The notes under the pieces are model-generated. The model saw only the letters and a program-made list of their open reading frames with translations. It searched no databases and was not told the origin of the DNA. Positions 1-6,566 of a stretch of DNA of 64,000 nt are shown in pieces. Each line of letters opens with the position of its first letter. Positions within the stretch are counted from its first letter, which is position 1. A program made the translations under genes and the position numbers. Source of the stretch: Bacillus sp. 1NLA3E (GTDB taxonomy: Bacteria; Bacillota; Bacilli; Bacillales; Cytobacillaceae); assembly GCF_000242895.2 (NCBI RefSeq), contig NC_021171.1:4498001-4562000 (forward strand), written 5' to 3'.

Positions 1-316
1 GTGAAATTGGCCGTAGGACTTGAACAATTGGGTCGATCACTCCCCATAACGCAGGAATTCTTCCAAGTATCAGCCCGAAAACAATCGCTGTTACAACCGC
101 CGAAAGATAACCCACAAAAAAGCGAATGATGCTAACTTGAAAATGAACAAAAAGGGTACCATCATTAATAAGAGATAAGATCCCATCCCACACTTGTATA
201 GGAGTAGGAAAAAGTGTTGTATCATATTTTCCGACAAAAATAATCAATTGCCAGACCAAAATCAAGATACCAAAACCAATAGCTGCATTGATTATATTTT
301 TATAATTTTTCATCAT
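1..316 (-). CDS. ABC transporter permease, SsuC/TauC/NMT1-associated type (partial)
   Basis: Only the first ~105 residues are inside the window; the gene runs off the left edge. The visible part starts MMKNYKNIIN, has one hydrophobic segment (residues ~8-28), then a stretch typical of BPD_transp_1 permeases of the nitrate/sulfonate/taurine class, including the TLFPTPIQVW motif that precedes the transmembrane domain and a second hydrophobic segment. The start at 316 lies one base after the stop of the binding-protein gene, with AAGTG just upstream, so the two are translationally coupled. It would form the membrane channel of the importer whose ATPase and binding protein are encoded immediately upstream. 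The family is clear; substrate is not. Confidence 0.85.
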   Translation of the reverse strand, partial: MMKNYKNIINAAIGFGILILVWQLIIFVGKYDTTLFPTPIQVWDGILSLINDGTLFVHFQVSIIRFFVGYLSAVVTAIVFGLILGRIPALWGVIDPIVQVLRPIS

Positions 317-317
317 A

Positions 318-1292
318 TCACTTCGTTTTTTTAATTAAGGAATGATCAACAAATTCAGCAAAGCTTGGTGGATTTTCCAGTAACCCCATCTCAATAAGAT
401 TCTTTGCTAATTCTTCGTAGTCCTCTTTATTAATTGCTAAATTGTCATACGTAATCCACTTAAAAGATAAATCCAATACGTCTTCTTTTACTTTCATATA
501 TTTCGACGACATTTCAAAGGTTTGTTTATCTTTTTGTTCAGCAATTTTTCCAGACTTTATGTAGTAGCCAACAAATTTTTTGGCAATTTTATTTTCCTTT
601 TTAATAAATTCGCCACGAAGCACTAGTGTACAATCAATAGAATTATCCCAAATTTGATTGTCTTGATATAAAACTTTCCCTTTGTCAATTGCTACGGAAA
701 CGGCACCAAAAGGTTCTGCAACTACGTAACCGGAAATTCTACCTTCAGAAAGCGCCGCTGGCATTTCAGCTGGAGGAAGCTCAATCGGATGGACGTCCTC
801 ATACTTAAGCCCATTTTGTTTTAACATTTTGTAAAGCAATATATTGTGGGTGGAGAATTTATGTGGGATAGCAAAGTTTTTTCCCTTTAACTCTTTAACA
901 CTGTTAATATCTTTTGCTGTAATTAAAACATTCCCATCTTTATGGCCCAAAGCAACAGCTTTTAAGTCAATCCCCTGTGCTTTTGCCTTCATTGCCAGCG
1001 TCACAAGCATAGATGCCCCGTCAATATGGCCTGTGTTAAGGGCATCTACGAGTTCTGGCCAAGAACCAAATTTAACAAGTTCAAGATTGAAATTTTTATA
1101 TTTGGCTTGTTCTTTTTCAATAAATAATGGTACTGCATGGGTAATTGGTAAATATCCAATTTTTATTGTCGGCTTTTGTTTGTTCGTTTCTCCTGAAGAT
1201 TTTTCGCTTCCAATGGCGCCACAACCTGCAAGTGAAATGAACAATACACCAACTAAAAGAATCAAAAAGACTGTTTTTATTATTTTTTTCAT
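318..1292 (-). CDS. ABC transporter substrate-binding lipoprotein, SsuA/NMT1-THI5-like
   Basis: 324 aa. I choose the ATG at 1292 because GGAGA lies 6 nt upstream and the protein then begins with a clean lipoprotein signal (MKKIIKTVFLILLVG, lipobox LAGC at residues ~20-23); a longer reading frame upstream would bury this signal. The mature part begins a NMT1/SsuA-type fold (TIKIGYLPITHAVPLFIEK) used for sulfonates, taurine, nitrate, aromatic or thiamine-precursor ligands. It should be anchored outside the membrane and deliver ligand to the permease at 1-316 with energy from the ATPase at 1421-2209. Ligand cannot be read from the sequence; neighbours (an acyl-CoA-dehydrogenase-like flavoprotein) would fit scavenging of organosulfur or aromatic compounds, which is inference. 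Confidence 0.9.
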   Translation of the reverse strand: MKKIIKTVFLILLVGVLFISLAGCGAIGSEKSSGETNKQKPTIKIGYLPITHAVPLFIEKEQAKYKNFNLELVKFGSWPELVDALNTGHIDGASMLVTLAMKAKAQGIDLKAVALGHKDGNVLITAKDINSVKELKGKNFAIPHKFSTHNILLYKMLKQNGLKYEDVHPIELPPAEMPAALSEGRISGYVVAEPFGAVSVAIDKGKVLYQDNQIWDNSIDCTLVLRGEFIKKENKIAKKFVGYYIKSGKIAEQKDKQTFEMSSKYMKVKEDVLDLSFKWITYDNLAINKEDYEELAKNLIEMGLLENPPSFAEFVDHSLIKKTK

Positions 1293-1420
1293 GATAATCT
1301 CCTCTTCAATTAATCTTAATTTTTGATGATTTGCTGATTTTTTAAAATTAATATTTTGATGGCAGCACCAATTAATATTGACGAAAAAATCCAACAACAC
1401 ACTTTAACAAAGCCATAGTT

Positions 1421-2209
1421 TTAGATGTTAAACTCAATCAATGCTTCGGGTCTAGTAAAATGGAATTCTTTCAAAATGATATTCCGATAATACTGAAAAT
1501 CACTGTCACTACGGTCACGTGGTTTCGAAAGAGTAATGTTAATTTCTTTATGGATTCGACCAGGATTAGGCTGCATTAAAAAAACTCGGTCTGATAAATA
1601 GACTGCTTCATCAATATCATGTGTAACAAGAATAATGGTTGTCTTTTCTATGGCTTGGATCCGGAGAAGTTCATTTTGTAAATGATATCGATTAAAAGTA
1701 TCTAATGCAGCAAATGGTTCATCCATCAAAATTAATTCTGGTTGTAAGGCTAGTGCCCTGGCAATCCCCACTCTTTGCTGCATTCCCCCAGATAGTTCAT
1801 GAGGAAACAGCGCTTCTTTCCCTTTCAAGCCGACTAAATTCAAATAGTGTAATGCTTTTTCCCTTTGTTCTGAGCGATTAAGCTTTAAACCTTCCAGTCC
1901 AAATTCAACATTTTTTAAAACGGAGCGCCATGGTAGTATGCCGTAGTTTTGGAAAAGCATAATGCATTTGCGATTTGGCCGATCCACTAATTTTCCATCT
2001 AGGAAAACCTGACCGTTACTCGCTTTTTCAAAACCACCAATAATATTCAACAATGTGCTTTTTCCACAGCCGCTTTCCCCTAAAATTGAAATAATTTCAC
2101 CTTTATCGATTCTCATTGATATATCGTCTAATACTTTGGTTTCCTGATTCTTATTTTTAAAACTTTTAATCAAATTTTGTACATCAATCATTTCGGACTG
2201 TTGCCCCAA
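1421..2209 (-). CDS. ABC transporter ATP-binding protein, SsuB/TauB type
   Basis: 262 aa with all ABC hallmarks: Walker A GESGCGKST (residues 44-52), Q-loop QNYG (87-90), signature LSGGMQQR (139-146), Walker B ELILMDEP (158-165) and the H-loop in VTHD. The length and the NYGILPWRSV sequence after the Q-loop are typical of the nitrate/sulfonate/taurine ATPase family. The start is a TTG at 2209 preceded by a run of seven G's; an in-frame ATG at 2191 is the alternative. First gene of a three-gene minus-strand operon (ATPase, binding protein, permease). A promoter-like element at 2288-2320 is nearly identical to one in front of the DUF4242 gene. Confidence 0.92.
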   Translation of the reverse strand: MGQQSEMIDVQNLIKSFKNKNQETKVLDDISMRIDKGEIISILGESGCGKSTLLNIIGGFEKASNGQVFLDGKLVDRPNRKCIMLFQNYGILPWRSVLKNVEFGLEGLKLNRSEQREKALHYLNLVGLKGKEALFPHELSGGMQQRVGIARALALQPELILMDEPFAALDTFNRYHLQNELLRIQAIEKTTIILVTHDIDEAVYLSDRVFLMQPNPGRIHKEINITLSKPRDRSDSDFQYYRNIILKEFHFTRPEALIEFNI

Positions 2210-2287
2210 CTAGTTCCCCCCCTGTTTTCCGTTTGTTATTTTCATAATAATAATTCATATAAGAATACTAAGTTTTAATGATTGTAA

Positions 2288-2320
2288 GTAAGTTTATTAT
2301 ACTTTGTTAATTTTTTCAAC
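2288..2320 (-). promoter_or_regulatory. Promoter/operator of the ABC importer operon (shared 33-nt element)
   Basis: Read on the minus strand from 2320 to 2288 the element begins GTTGA, has TTAAC in the middle and ends in AAGTATAATAAACTTAC, containing a consensus -10 box TATAAT. The plus-strand copy at 2945-2977 aligns without gaps: 25 of 33 positions match and the mismatches are A/T swaps. No good -35 box sits 17 nt upstream of TATAAT in either copy, and TTGA lies only 12 nt away, so part of the conserved block is more likely an operator. The core AGTATAATAAACT is an imperfect palindrome overlapping the -10 box. Confidence 0.6.
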
Positions 2321-2385
2321 CCTAATTGTGGTTAATTTTTAAAAATTCTGTTTATTAACCTTGTTTCATAGGAAGAATACTACAT

Positions 2386-2421
2386 TAAAAAAACTCACTG
2401 AACTTGCAGTGAGTTTTTTTA
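2386..2421 (-). terminator. Rho-independent terminator downstream of the HxlR gene
   Basis: A perfect stem ACTCACTG (2393-2400) / CAGTGAGT (2407-2414) with a 6-nt loop, flanked by A-runs on the left and T-runs on the right, so it can act in both directions. It lies just after the stop of the HxlR-type regulator (2441) and isolates that gene from the importer operon. Confidence 0.85.
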
Positions 2422-2440
2422 AAATGGGAATGTTAGAAAT

Positions 2441-2890
2441 TTATTCTCCCATGTTTTGAATTTGATTTTCTATAGATACAACCTTAATGTTTTTCACAAG
2501 CTCCCCTGTTTTTTTAGAGTAATAAGCAATTGCTACTTCCTCACCATTCTCCGGATCAACCAGCTTTTTATAGCACTTATGTAAATTGTTACTGCCCCAT
2601 ATGATGAGTGCATTAAATACATGCTCAAGCTCCTCACCGCTTTTTGTTAATGTATAACAATAACGAGGAGGGTGCTGAGAATACAGTTCTGATTTTATCA
2701 GACCCTCTTCCTCTAAATGTTTCAGCCGTTCTGATAGAAGATTAGAAGAAATGCCAATTAAAGACTTTTTAATTTCATTAAACAAAGTATGTCCCGCTAA
2801 AATTTCATGGACAATTAATAAAGTCCAGCGATCTCCAATGATATTTAATGATTGTGCGATATTACAAGGTATATCATATCTCGATTTCAT
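2441..2890 (-). CDS. HxlR-family winged-helix transcriptional regulator
   Basis: 149 aa. The N-terminal part carries the HxlR signature: a cysteine in the DIPCNIAQSL segment, then IGDRWTLLIVHEIL, FNEIKKSLIGISSNLLSERLKHLEEEGLI (helix-turn-helix) and a wing with PPRYCYTLTKSGEEL. The C-terminal ~45 residues are longer than the minimal family. HxlR proteins are small dimeric regulators, often redox- or electrophile-responsive via the N-terminal cysteine (YodB/CatR-like); the cysteine here is at residue 9. It is divergent from the DUF4242 gene and sits between two copies of a shared promoter element (2288-2320 and 2945-2977), so it is the natural candidate to control both units. Confidence 0.92.
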   Translation of the reverse strand: MKSRYDIPCNIAQSLNIIGDRWTLLIVHEILAGHTLFNEIKKSLIGISSNLLSERLKHLEEEGLIKSELYSQHPPRYCYTLTKSGEELEHVFNALIIWGSNNLHKCYKKLVDPENGEEVAIAYYSKKTGELVKNIKVVSIENQIQNMGE

Positions 2891-2944
2891 ACCATATATC
2901 CCTCCATCGTTTTATTTTATCATGAAAATAAATAAAATTACAAA

Positions 2945-2977
2945 GTTGATTTTTATAACTAAGTATAATAAACTAAC
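2945..2977 (+). promoter_or_regulatory. Promoter/operator of the DUF4242 gene (shared 33-nt element)
   Basis: Plus-strand partner of the element at 2288-2320: GTTGA at 2945, ATAAC at 2955-2959 and AAGTATAATAAACTAAC at 2961-2977, with TATAAT at 2964-2969 placing transcription start near 2976, about 48 nt before the ATG at 3024. Sixteen of the last 17 positions equal the copy in front of the importer operon. Confidence 0.6.
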
Positions 2978-3023
2978 CTTAATAAATAATTAGAATAGTT
3001 AAAAAACAAAAAGTGAGGGATTT

Positions 3024-3563
3024 ATGATGGGACTTTATTTAATTGAATCATCTTTAGCAGGAATTGTATCTACAAAAGAAGACTTAGACCAAAAGGCTGC
3101 CGCAATTCAAGCAGAACTGAATGAAAACCATTCAGCATTAATTGAACTACAAATATCAAAGGATTTTTCACGTTCATTCTTTATTATTGAAGGTGAAGAC
3201 CGAAATGTGGCGACAAATCTCTTAAGAGCCGCTGGTATTCCAGTTCAACTGATCAAAGAGGTACGTCTTGTTGGGAAAGAGCTTGAAGAAGTGAAGAAAA
3301 ATAATGAAGTGGTAAACTATTTAGTCGAATGGAATATTCCTGAAAACATCACAATGGAACAATATTTAGCTAGAAAAAATAAAAACTCCGTCCATTATCA
3401 AGAAGTTCCAGAAGTAGCGTTTTCCAGAACATACGTGTGCGAGGATATGACCAAATGCCTATGCTTCTATGATGCTCCTAATGTGGCAGCTGTGAAACGG
3501 GCTCGTGAGGCAGTGCAAACACCGATTGATTCCATTACAGAAATTTTGACAGATATTAAGTAA
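3024..3563 (+). CDS. DUF4242 (SCO4226-like) family protein, two tandem domains
   Basis: 179 aa; ATG at 3024 (or the adjacent ATG at 3027) behind GAGGGA. The C-terminal half (residues ~95-179) matches the DUF4242 pattern: YLVEWNIPENITMEQY, SVHYQEVPEVAFSRTYVCEDMTKCLCFYDAPN and AVKRAREAVQTPID. The N-terminal half (MGLYLIESSLAGI..., FIIEGEDRNVATNLLRAAGIPVQLIKEV) looks like a diverged copy of the same ferredoxin-like fold. Members of this family include a nickel-binding Streptomyces protein, but their general role is unsettled. Expression probably shares a control element with the ABC importer. A strong terminator follows. Confidence 0.7.
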   Translation: MMGLYLIESSLAGIVSTKEDLDQKAAAIQAELNENHSALIELQISKDFSRSFFIIEGEDRNVATNLLRAAGIPVQLIKEVRLVGKELEEVKKNNEVVNYLVEWNIPENITMEQYLARKNKNSVHYQEVPEVAFSRTYVCEDMTKCLCFYDAPNVAAVKRAREAVQTPIDSITEILTDIK

Positions 3564-3573
3564 TACACCAACG

Positions 3574-3612
3574 GAGACTTTAAATCAGATAGCTGATTTA
3601 AAGCCTCTTTTC
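3574..3612 (+). terminator. Rho-independent terminator after the DUF4242 gene
   Basis: Perfect 11-bp stem CTTTAAATCAG (3578-3588) / CTGATTTAAAG (3593-3603) with an ATAG loop, followed by CCTCTTTTC. It lies 11 nt past the stop codon at 3563. Confidence 0.8.
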
Positions 3613-3914
3613 GCATTTAGCCATTTTCTATTCTACTCCACAATAACGGTCAGTTCCCCCCACACTGGTAGAAGTTTTACTTAAATTTAGGTTTGGGGTA
3701 AAATTCAAAAAATTTGAATTAATGGTTGATTTTCCAATTAAAGTGCCCTAATATTACCTTAAACCAACTAAACTAATAGGAAAAGTTAATTTATTTAATC
3801 CCAAATACCAAAAACAGATTTCATTAAATCAGGACACGTATTCACCCTCGTGCAGTTTATTAATCTTGGTATTTTAATGAGTGAAAATAATGATAAAAAG
3901 CAGGAGTGGAAGTA
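3613..3914. other. Gene-free stretch before the acyl-CoA-dehydrogenase-like gene
   Basis: About 300 AT-rich bases with no coding frame I can support. It contains a short palindrome around 3706-3722 (AATTCAAA / TTTGAATT). It presumably holds the promoter of the downstream gene, but I find no convincing -35/-10 pair and no clear copy of the 33-nt element found twice upstream. Confidence 0.5.
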
Positions 3915-4970
3915 ATGAGTAAAAATGTAGTGGAAAAACCCATCATACTTGAGAAGATAATTGAACAGGAATTAAAACCGTATATAAAAAAGATTGATGT
4001 TGAGGCCTTTTATGCTGAGAGCTTTTTAAGAAAACTTGGTGAGTCGGGATTATTTTCTTCTGTCAATAAGTCTCAAAAGGAATATATTTTAGATGAAATG
4101 CATTTAGTAGAAGAAACATCGAAAACTTGTATGACCACTGCCTTTTGTCTTTGGTGCCACCTCGCTGCATTAACATATGTAAGAAATACAAACAATGAGC
4201 TCTTTAAACTCAAGTTCTTACCTCTGCTTGAAAATGGAAAACTTTTAGCTGCAACAGGATTGTCTAACCCAATGAAATATTATGCGGGACTAGAAAACCT
4301 CCATTTAAGCGCAAAACAGACAAATGGTGGCTACATCCTGTCTGGAGTTTTACCTGCCGTCTCTAATCTGGGAGAAAATCACTGGTTCGGAGTTATTGCC
4401 AATGTTAATGAAACCAAACGTGTTATGTGTTTCGTTCCTTGCAAAGTAGATGGGTTAAAATTGAAAGGAAAAATTGAATTCCTCGGTGCAAATGGCAGTG
4501 CGACATACTCATGCCAGTTTGACAATGTATTTATTCCTGATGAATGGGTGTTATCAGAAAACGCTGATCAATTTGTGGAAATCATCCGGCCTGCATTCGT
4601 CCTATATCAAATCCCGCTTGGGTTAGGTGTAATAAAGGATTCTATTACTTCTATTGAAAAAATACACCAAAGGCAAAATGGCTGCAATCGTTATTTGAAA
4701 AGACAATCGTCGGAATTACAAGAATTAGTTGATCAAACTCAGGAAAAGGTAAAAAACTTATTTTCAGCTGATCAATTTAATTGGAAAGAGATTGCCGAAG
4801 TTCGCCTTGAAGTGGCCTATTTAACACTTGATGCAACTCAAGCAAATATGCTACATAATGGAAGTTCAGGTTACTTAAGAGATTGTTTACCATCACGTAG
4901 ACTACGTGAAGCCTACTTTTTTGCAAATTTAACCCCAACAATAAAACACCTAGAAAAAATTCTTCATTAA
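3915..4970 (+). CDS. Acyl-CoA dehydrogenase-like flavoprotein
   Basis: 351 aa. The ATG at 3915 is preceded by AGGAG at 3902-3906 with 8-nt spacing; an in-frame GTG at 3906 overlaps that site and is rejected. The layout is that of the acyl-CoA dehydrogenase superfamily: helical N-domain (residues 1-~110), a middle beta-domain with LLAATGLSNPM...GGYILSGVLPAVSNLGENHWFGVIA and FDNVFIPDEWVL, and a helical C-domain ending DCLPSRRLREAYFFANLTPTIKHLEKIL. Relatives include true dehydrogenases and FMN-dependent desulfurising or hydroxylating monooxygenases (DszC, SfnB groups). I cannot see a definite acyl-CoA catalytic glutamate. With the SsuABC-like importer nearby, an oxidative role on an imported compound is plausible but inferred. 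Confidence 0.75.
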   Translation: MSKNVVEKPIILEKIIEQELKPYIKKIDVEAFYAESFLRKLGESGLFSSVNKSQKEYILDEMHLVEETSKTCMTTAFCLWCHLAALTYVRNTNNELFKLKFLPLLENGKLLAATGLSNPMKYYAGLENLHLSAKQTNGGYILSGVLPAVSNLGENHWFGVIANVNETKRVMCFVPCKVDGLKLKGKIEFLGANGSATYSCQFDNVFIPDEWVLSENADQFVEIIRPAFVLYQIPLGLGVIKDSITSIEKIHQRQNGCNRYLKRQSSELQELVDQTQEKVKNLFSADQFNWKEIAEVRLEVAYLTLDATQANMLHNGSSGYLRDCLPSRRLREAYFFANLTPTIKHLEKILH

Positions 4971-4982
4971 TCATATAGAACA

Positions 4983-5026
4983 CAGGCACCTTAAAAAGAT
5001 ATAAATCTTGTTAAGGCGCCTAAAAC
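4983..5026 (+). terminator. Probable terminator after the acyl-CoA-dehydrogenase-like gene
   Basis: Imperfect hairpin GGCACCTTAA / TTAAGGCGCC around a ~16-nt loop, followed by AAAACTTTTT. Position directly after the stop at 4970 supports a terminator; the long loop and broken T-run lower confidence. Confidence 0.5.
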
Positions 5027-5189
5027 TTTTTCCAGCAAAATTTACTGGTAAACTTTGAGGAGAATGCACATGCTTCTTTTTAAACCCCTTCTTCCCACAA
5101 TGCCCAAATCTCCATTTTTAAAATCCCACTAAATAAAAACAAACTCAAAAGAAACCGACCCACTGGTGTAACTGCTAAATTAAAATTAA

Positions 5190-5324
5190 CAGTTTTCCAC
5201 AAATGAAAAGATTGGAGAGGACACCCTTGCAGACGCTATTTTGGACCGTATTATCCAAAACTCATATACCATTCTAATTGATGGAGAAATGTCAATGAGA
5301 GAAAGACACGGCCTCAAATATTAA
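5190..5324 (+). pseudogene. Remnant of IstB (IS21-family helper ATPase), C-terminal end only
   Basis: From 5211 to the TAA at 5322-5324 one frame reads [18 protein letters not shown] and then a short basic tail, the characteristic C-terminus of IstB-type ATP-binding proteins of IS21 elements. Just upstream (5195-5212) the protein continues only in another frame as FHK-stop-KDW, so a nonsense change and a frameshift are present. The Walker motifs and IstA are absent. A perfect hairpin follows immediately (5332-5363). This is a dead insertion-sequence scar, about 40 codons long. Confidence 0.75.
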
Positions 5325-5331
5325 TCTTTAA

Positions 5332-5368
5332 ACAGAGCCACTACTGAGAGGTAGTGGCTCTGTTTTTG
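5332..5368 (+). terminator. Strong hairpin/terminator at the end of the IstB remnant
   Basis: Perfect 13-bp stem ACAGAGCCACTAC (5332-5344) / GTAGTGGCTCTGT (5351-5363), 6-nt loop, followed by TTTT. It is probably the relic transcription terminator of the insertion sequence. Confidence 0.75.
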
Positions 5369-5562
5369 GCACAACTGTCCGCCAATTCTGACACTAGTGG
5401 CTCTAAAATATGGCATAACTGGCTGTTTTCAATGGTAATATTCACTATTTGGCTGAAACTGTTGATCTCTAATAAATTTTACTCAAAGGAACTTTTGAGA
5501 AGTATACTACGTGGTGCAATTCCCTTTCTCATCATGTAATTGTCTTAAAAAGGGGAATATCC

Positions 5563-5814
5563 TTGAAAAATAAGACGATAAAGATTGGGAAGGTATTAGA
5601 AAAGTTGAGGAAAGCTAGAGAACTGTCACAGGAGGAAGTAGCTTTTCGTTGCGGCATAAGCAGAAAATCCATGAGTAACCTGGAAAAGGATCGACATCTT
5701 CCCAATTTAATAACATTGATAAACATTGCTAGTGCGCTTGATATGAAACCTCATGAACTTATGAAAGAAATAGAGAAGGATATAGATTTACTAGAAAGAG
5801 CTACTGATGACTAA
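5563..5814 (+). CDS. XRE-family helix-turn-helix regulator (module copy A)
   Basis: 83 aa; TTG start at 5563 with AAGGGG upstream. A single Cro/CI-type HTH fills most of the protein: IGKVLEKLRKARELSQEEVAFRCGISRKSMSNLEKDRHLPN, then LITLINIASALDMKPHEL. The tail EIEKDIDLLERATDD is acidic. The gene is followed after 16 nt by a 75-aa protein gene (5831), so the two form an operon. The 3' end of a second copy of this gene (13771-13896) sits in front of the second copy of the 75-aa gene, showing that regulator and small protein moved together. Target unknown. Confidence 0.85.
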   Translation: MKNKTIKIGKVLEKLRKARELSQEEVAFRCGISRKSMSNLEKDRHLPNLITLINIASALDMKPHELMKEIEKDIDLLERATDD

Positions 5815-5830
5815 TGGGAGGATAGATAGA

Positions 5831-6058
5831 ATGGAAAACTTAATATCAAGAGAAGTCACACAGCTAGTGAATGACATTGGGGATGAAATAGAACTGGAAA
5901 TTTTTCAATATATTGATCATTACTCTGTAACTGCAACGATTTGCCCAGACACACCACCTTTTAAAGATTACATAGCAACTGGCAGCGATCGCCATAGTAA
6001 ACGAAAGGCAATGAAGAAAGCACTTAAAGAACTATATTTAAAGGCTTATTACCAATAG
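5831..6058 (+). CDS. Conserved 75-aa hypothetical protein (module copy A)
   Basis: 75 aa; ATG at 5831 with GGGAGG 9 nt upstream and a start that matches the paralogue at 13914. I do not recognise the family. Visible layout: an N-terminal helix (ENLISREVTQLVNDIG), an acidic stretch (DEIELEIFQYID), two predicted strands (HYSVTATICPD, FKDYIATG) and a basic C-terminal helix (RHSKRKAMKKALKELYLKAY). The strand-strand-basic-helix end recalls a double-stranded-RNA-binding fold, which is only a suggestion. About 80 percent of residues agree with the copy at 13914-14141; two further broken copies exist at 13482-13631. It is always linked to the XRE regulator or its remnant. Confidence 0.65.
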   Translation: MENLISREVTQLVNDIGDEIELEIFQYIDHYSVTATICPDTPPFKDYIATGSDRHSKRKAMKKALKELYLKAYYQ

Positions 6059-6077
6059 CTTTCTTATCTGTTATTCC

Positions 6078-6566
6078 TCATAAAAAACAATACCAGCAAA
6101 TTACTTCACAAAGTGGAATAGAGGTTGGATACTTAAACAAGTAATAACTGCTCCACGGATAATTCTCAGGTTTTTTTACCATTTTTGCTTCGACTGGATT
6201 TAAATGAATATAACGGCTGACTTCTAGCATTCCTTCTTTATCTTCAATAATGCTGTCGTAAAAGCGTTTTTCAAACACGTGCCCAGTTATCCGATATTTT
6301 GTATTATAGTAATTAGCATAGCGCTTGTTGATAAAAGCCATCAATTTGGATATAGAAATTTCTTTGGAGCGCATTTGAAGATGGTAATGGTTGGTCATCA
6401 AACAATAGGAGACGATTTCAAAGGATGTTTTTTCATAGAGCTGGTGTAGGATATGGAGAAAAGCTTGAAAATCAGTGGCATTTCGAAACAGCGGGTCGCG
6501 CCGGTTACCTCTGCAGACAATATGATAATAACGATTGGGTACCCAAATCCTTTTCTTCCGTGACAT
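6078..6566 (-). CDS. REP-associated tyrosine transposase (RAYT, Y1/IS200-like), C-terminally truncated
   Basis: 162 aa. It has the Y1-transposase HUH motif as HYH (residues 60-62, in CLMTNHYHLQMRS), the candidate tyrosine region KRYANYYNTKY (81-91), and the RAYT-specific GHVFEKRFYDSII and YIHLNPVEAKMV blocks. RAYTs mobilise REP palindromes. The last ~12 residues (PLCEVICWYCFL) are not RAYT-like: they are read from sequence that is also present downstream of the 75-aa gene copy B (14167-14201), so the normal C-terminus was lost by recombination with that module. The ATG directly abuts the TAA of comM (6567-6569), giving translational coupling. Possibly still a folded catalytic domain, but likely defective. 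Confidence 0.8.
   Translation of the reverse strand: MSRKKRIWVPNRYYHIVCRGNRRDPLFRNATDFQAFLHILHQLYEKTSFEIVSYCLMTNHYHLQMRSKEISISKLMAFINKRYANYYNTKYRITGHVFEKRFYDSIIEDKEGMLEVSRYIHLNPVEAKMVKKPENYPWSSYYLFKYPTSIPLCEVICWYCFL

Noticed and set aside
318-1400. Longer form of the SsuA-like protein starting at 1400
   Set aside because: It would place 36 unrelated residues before a clear lipoprotein signal, and the ribosome site belongs to ATG 1292.
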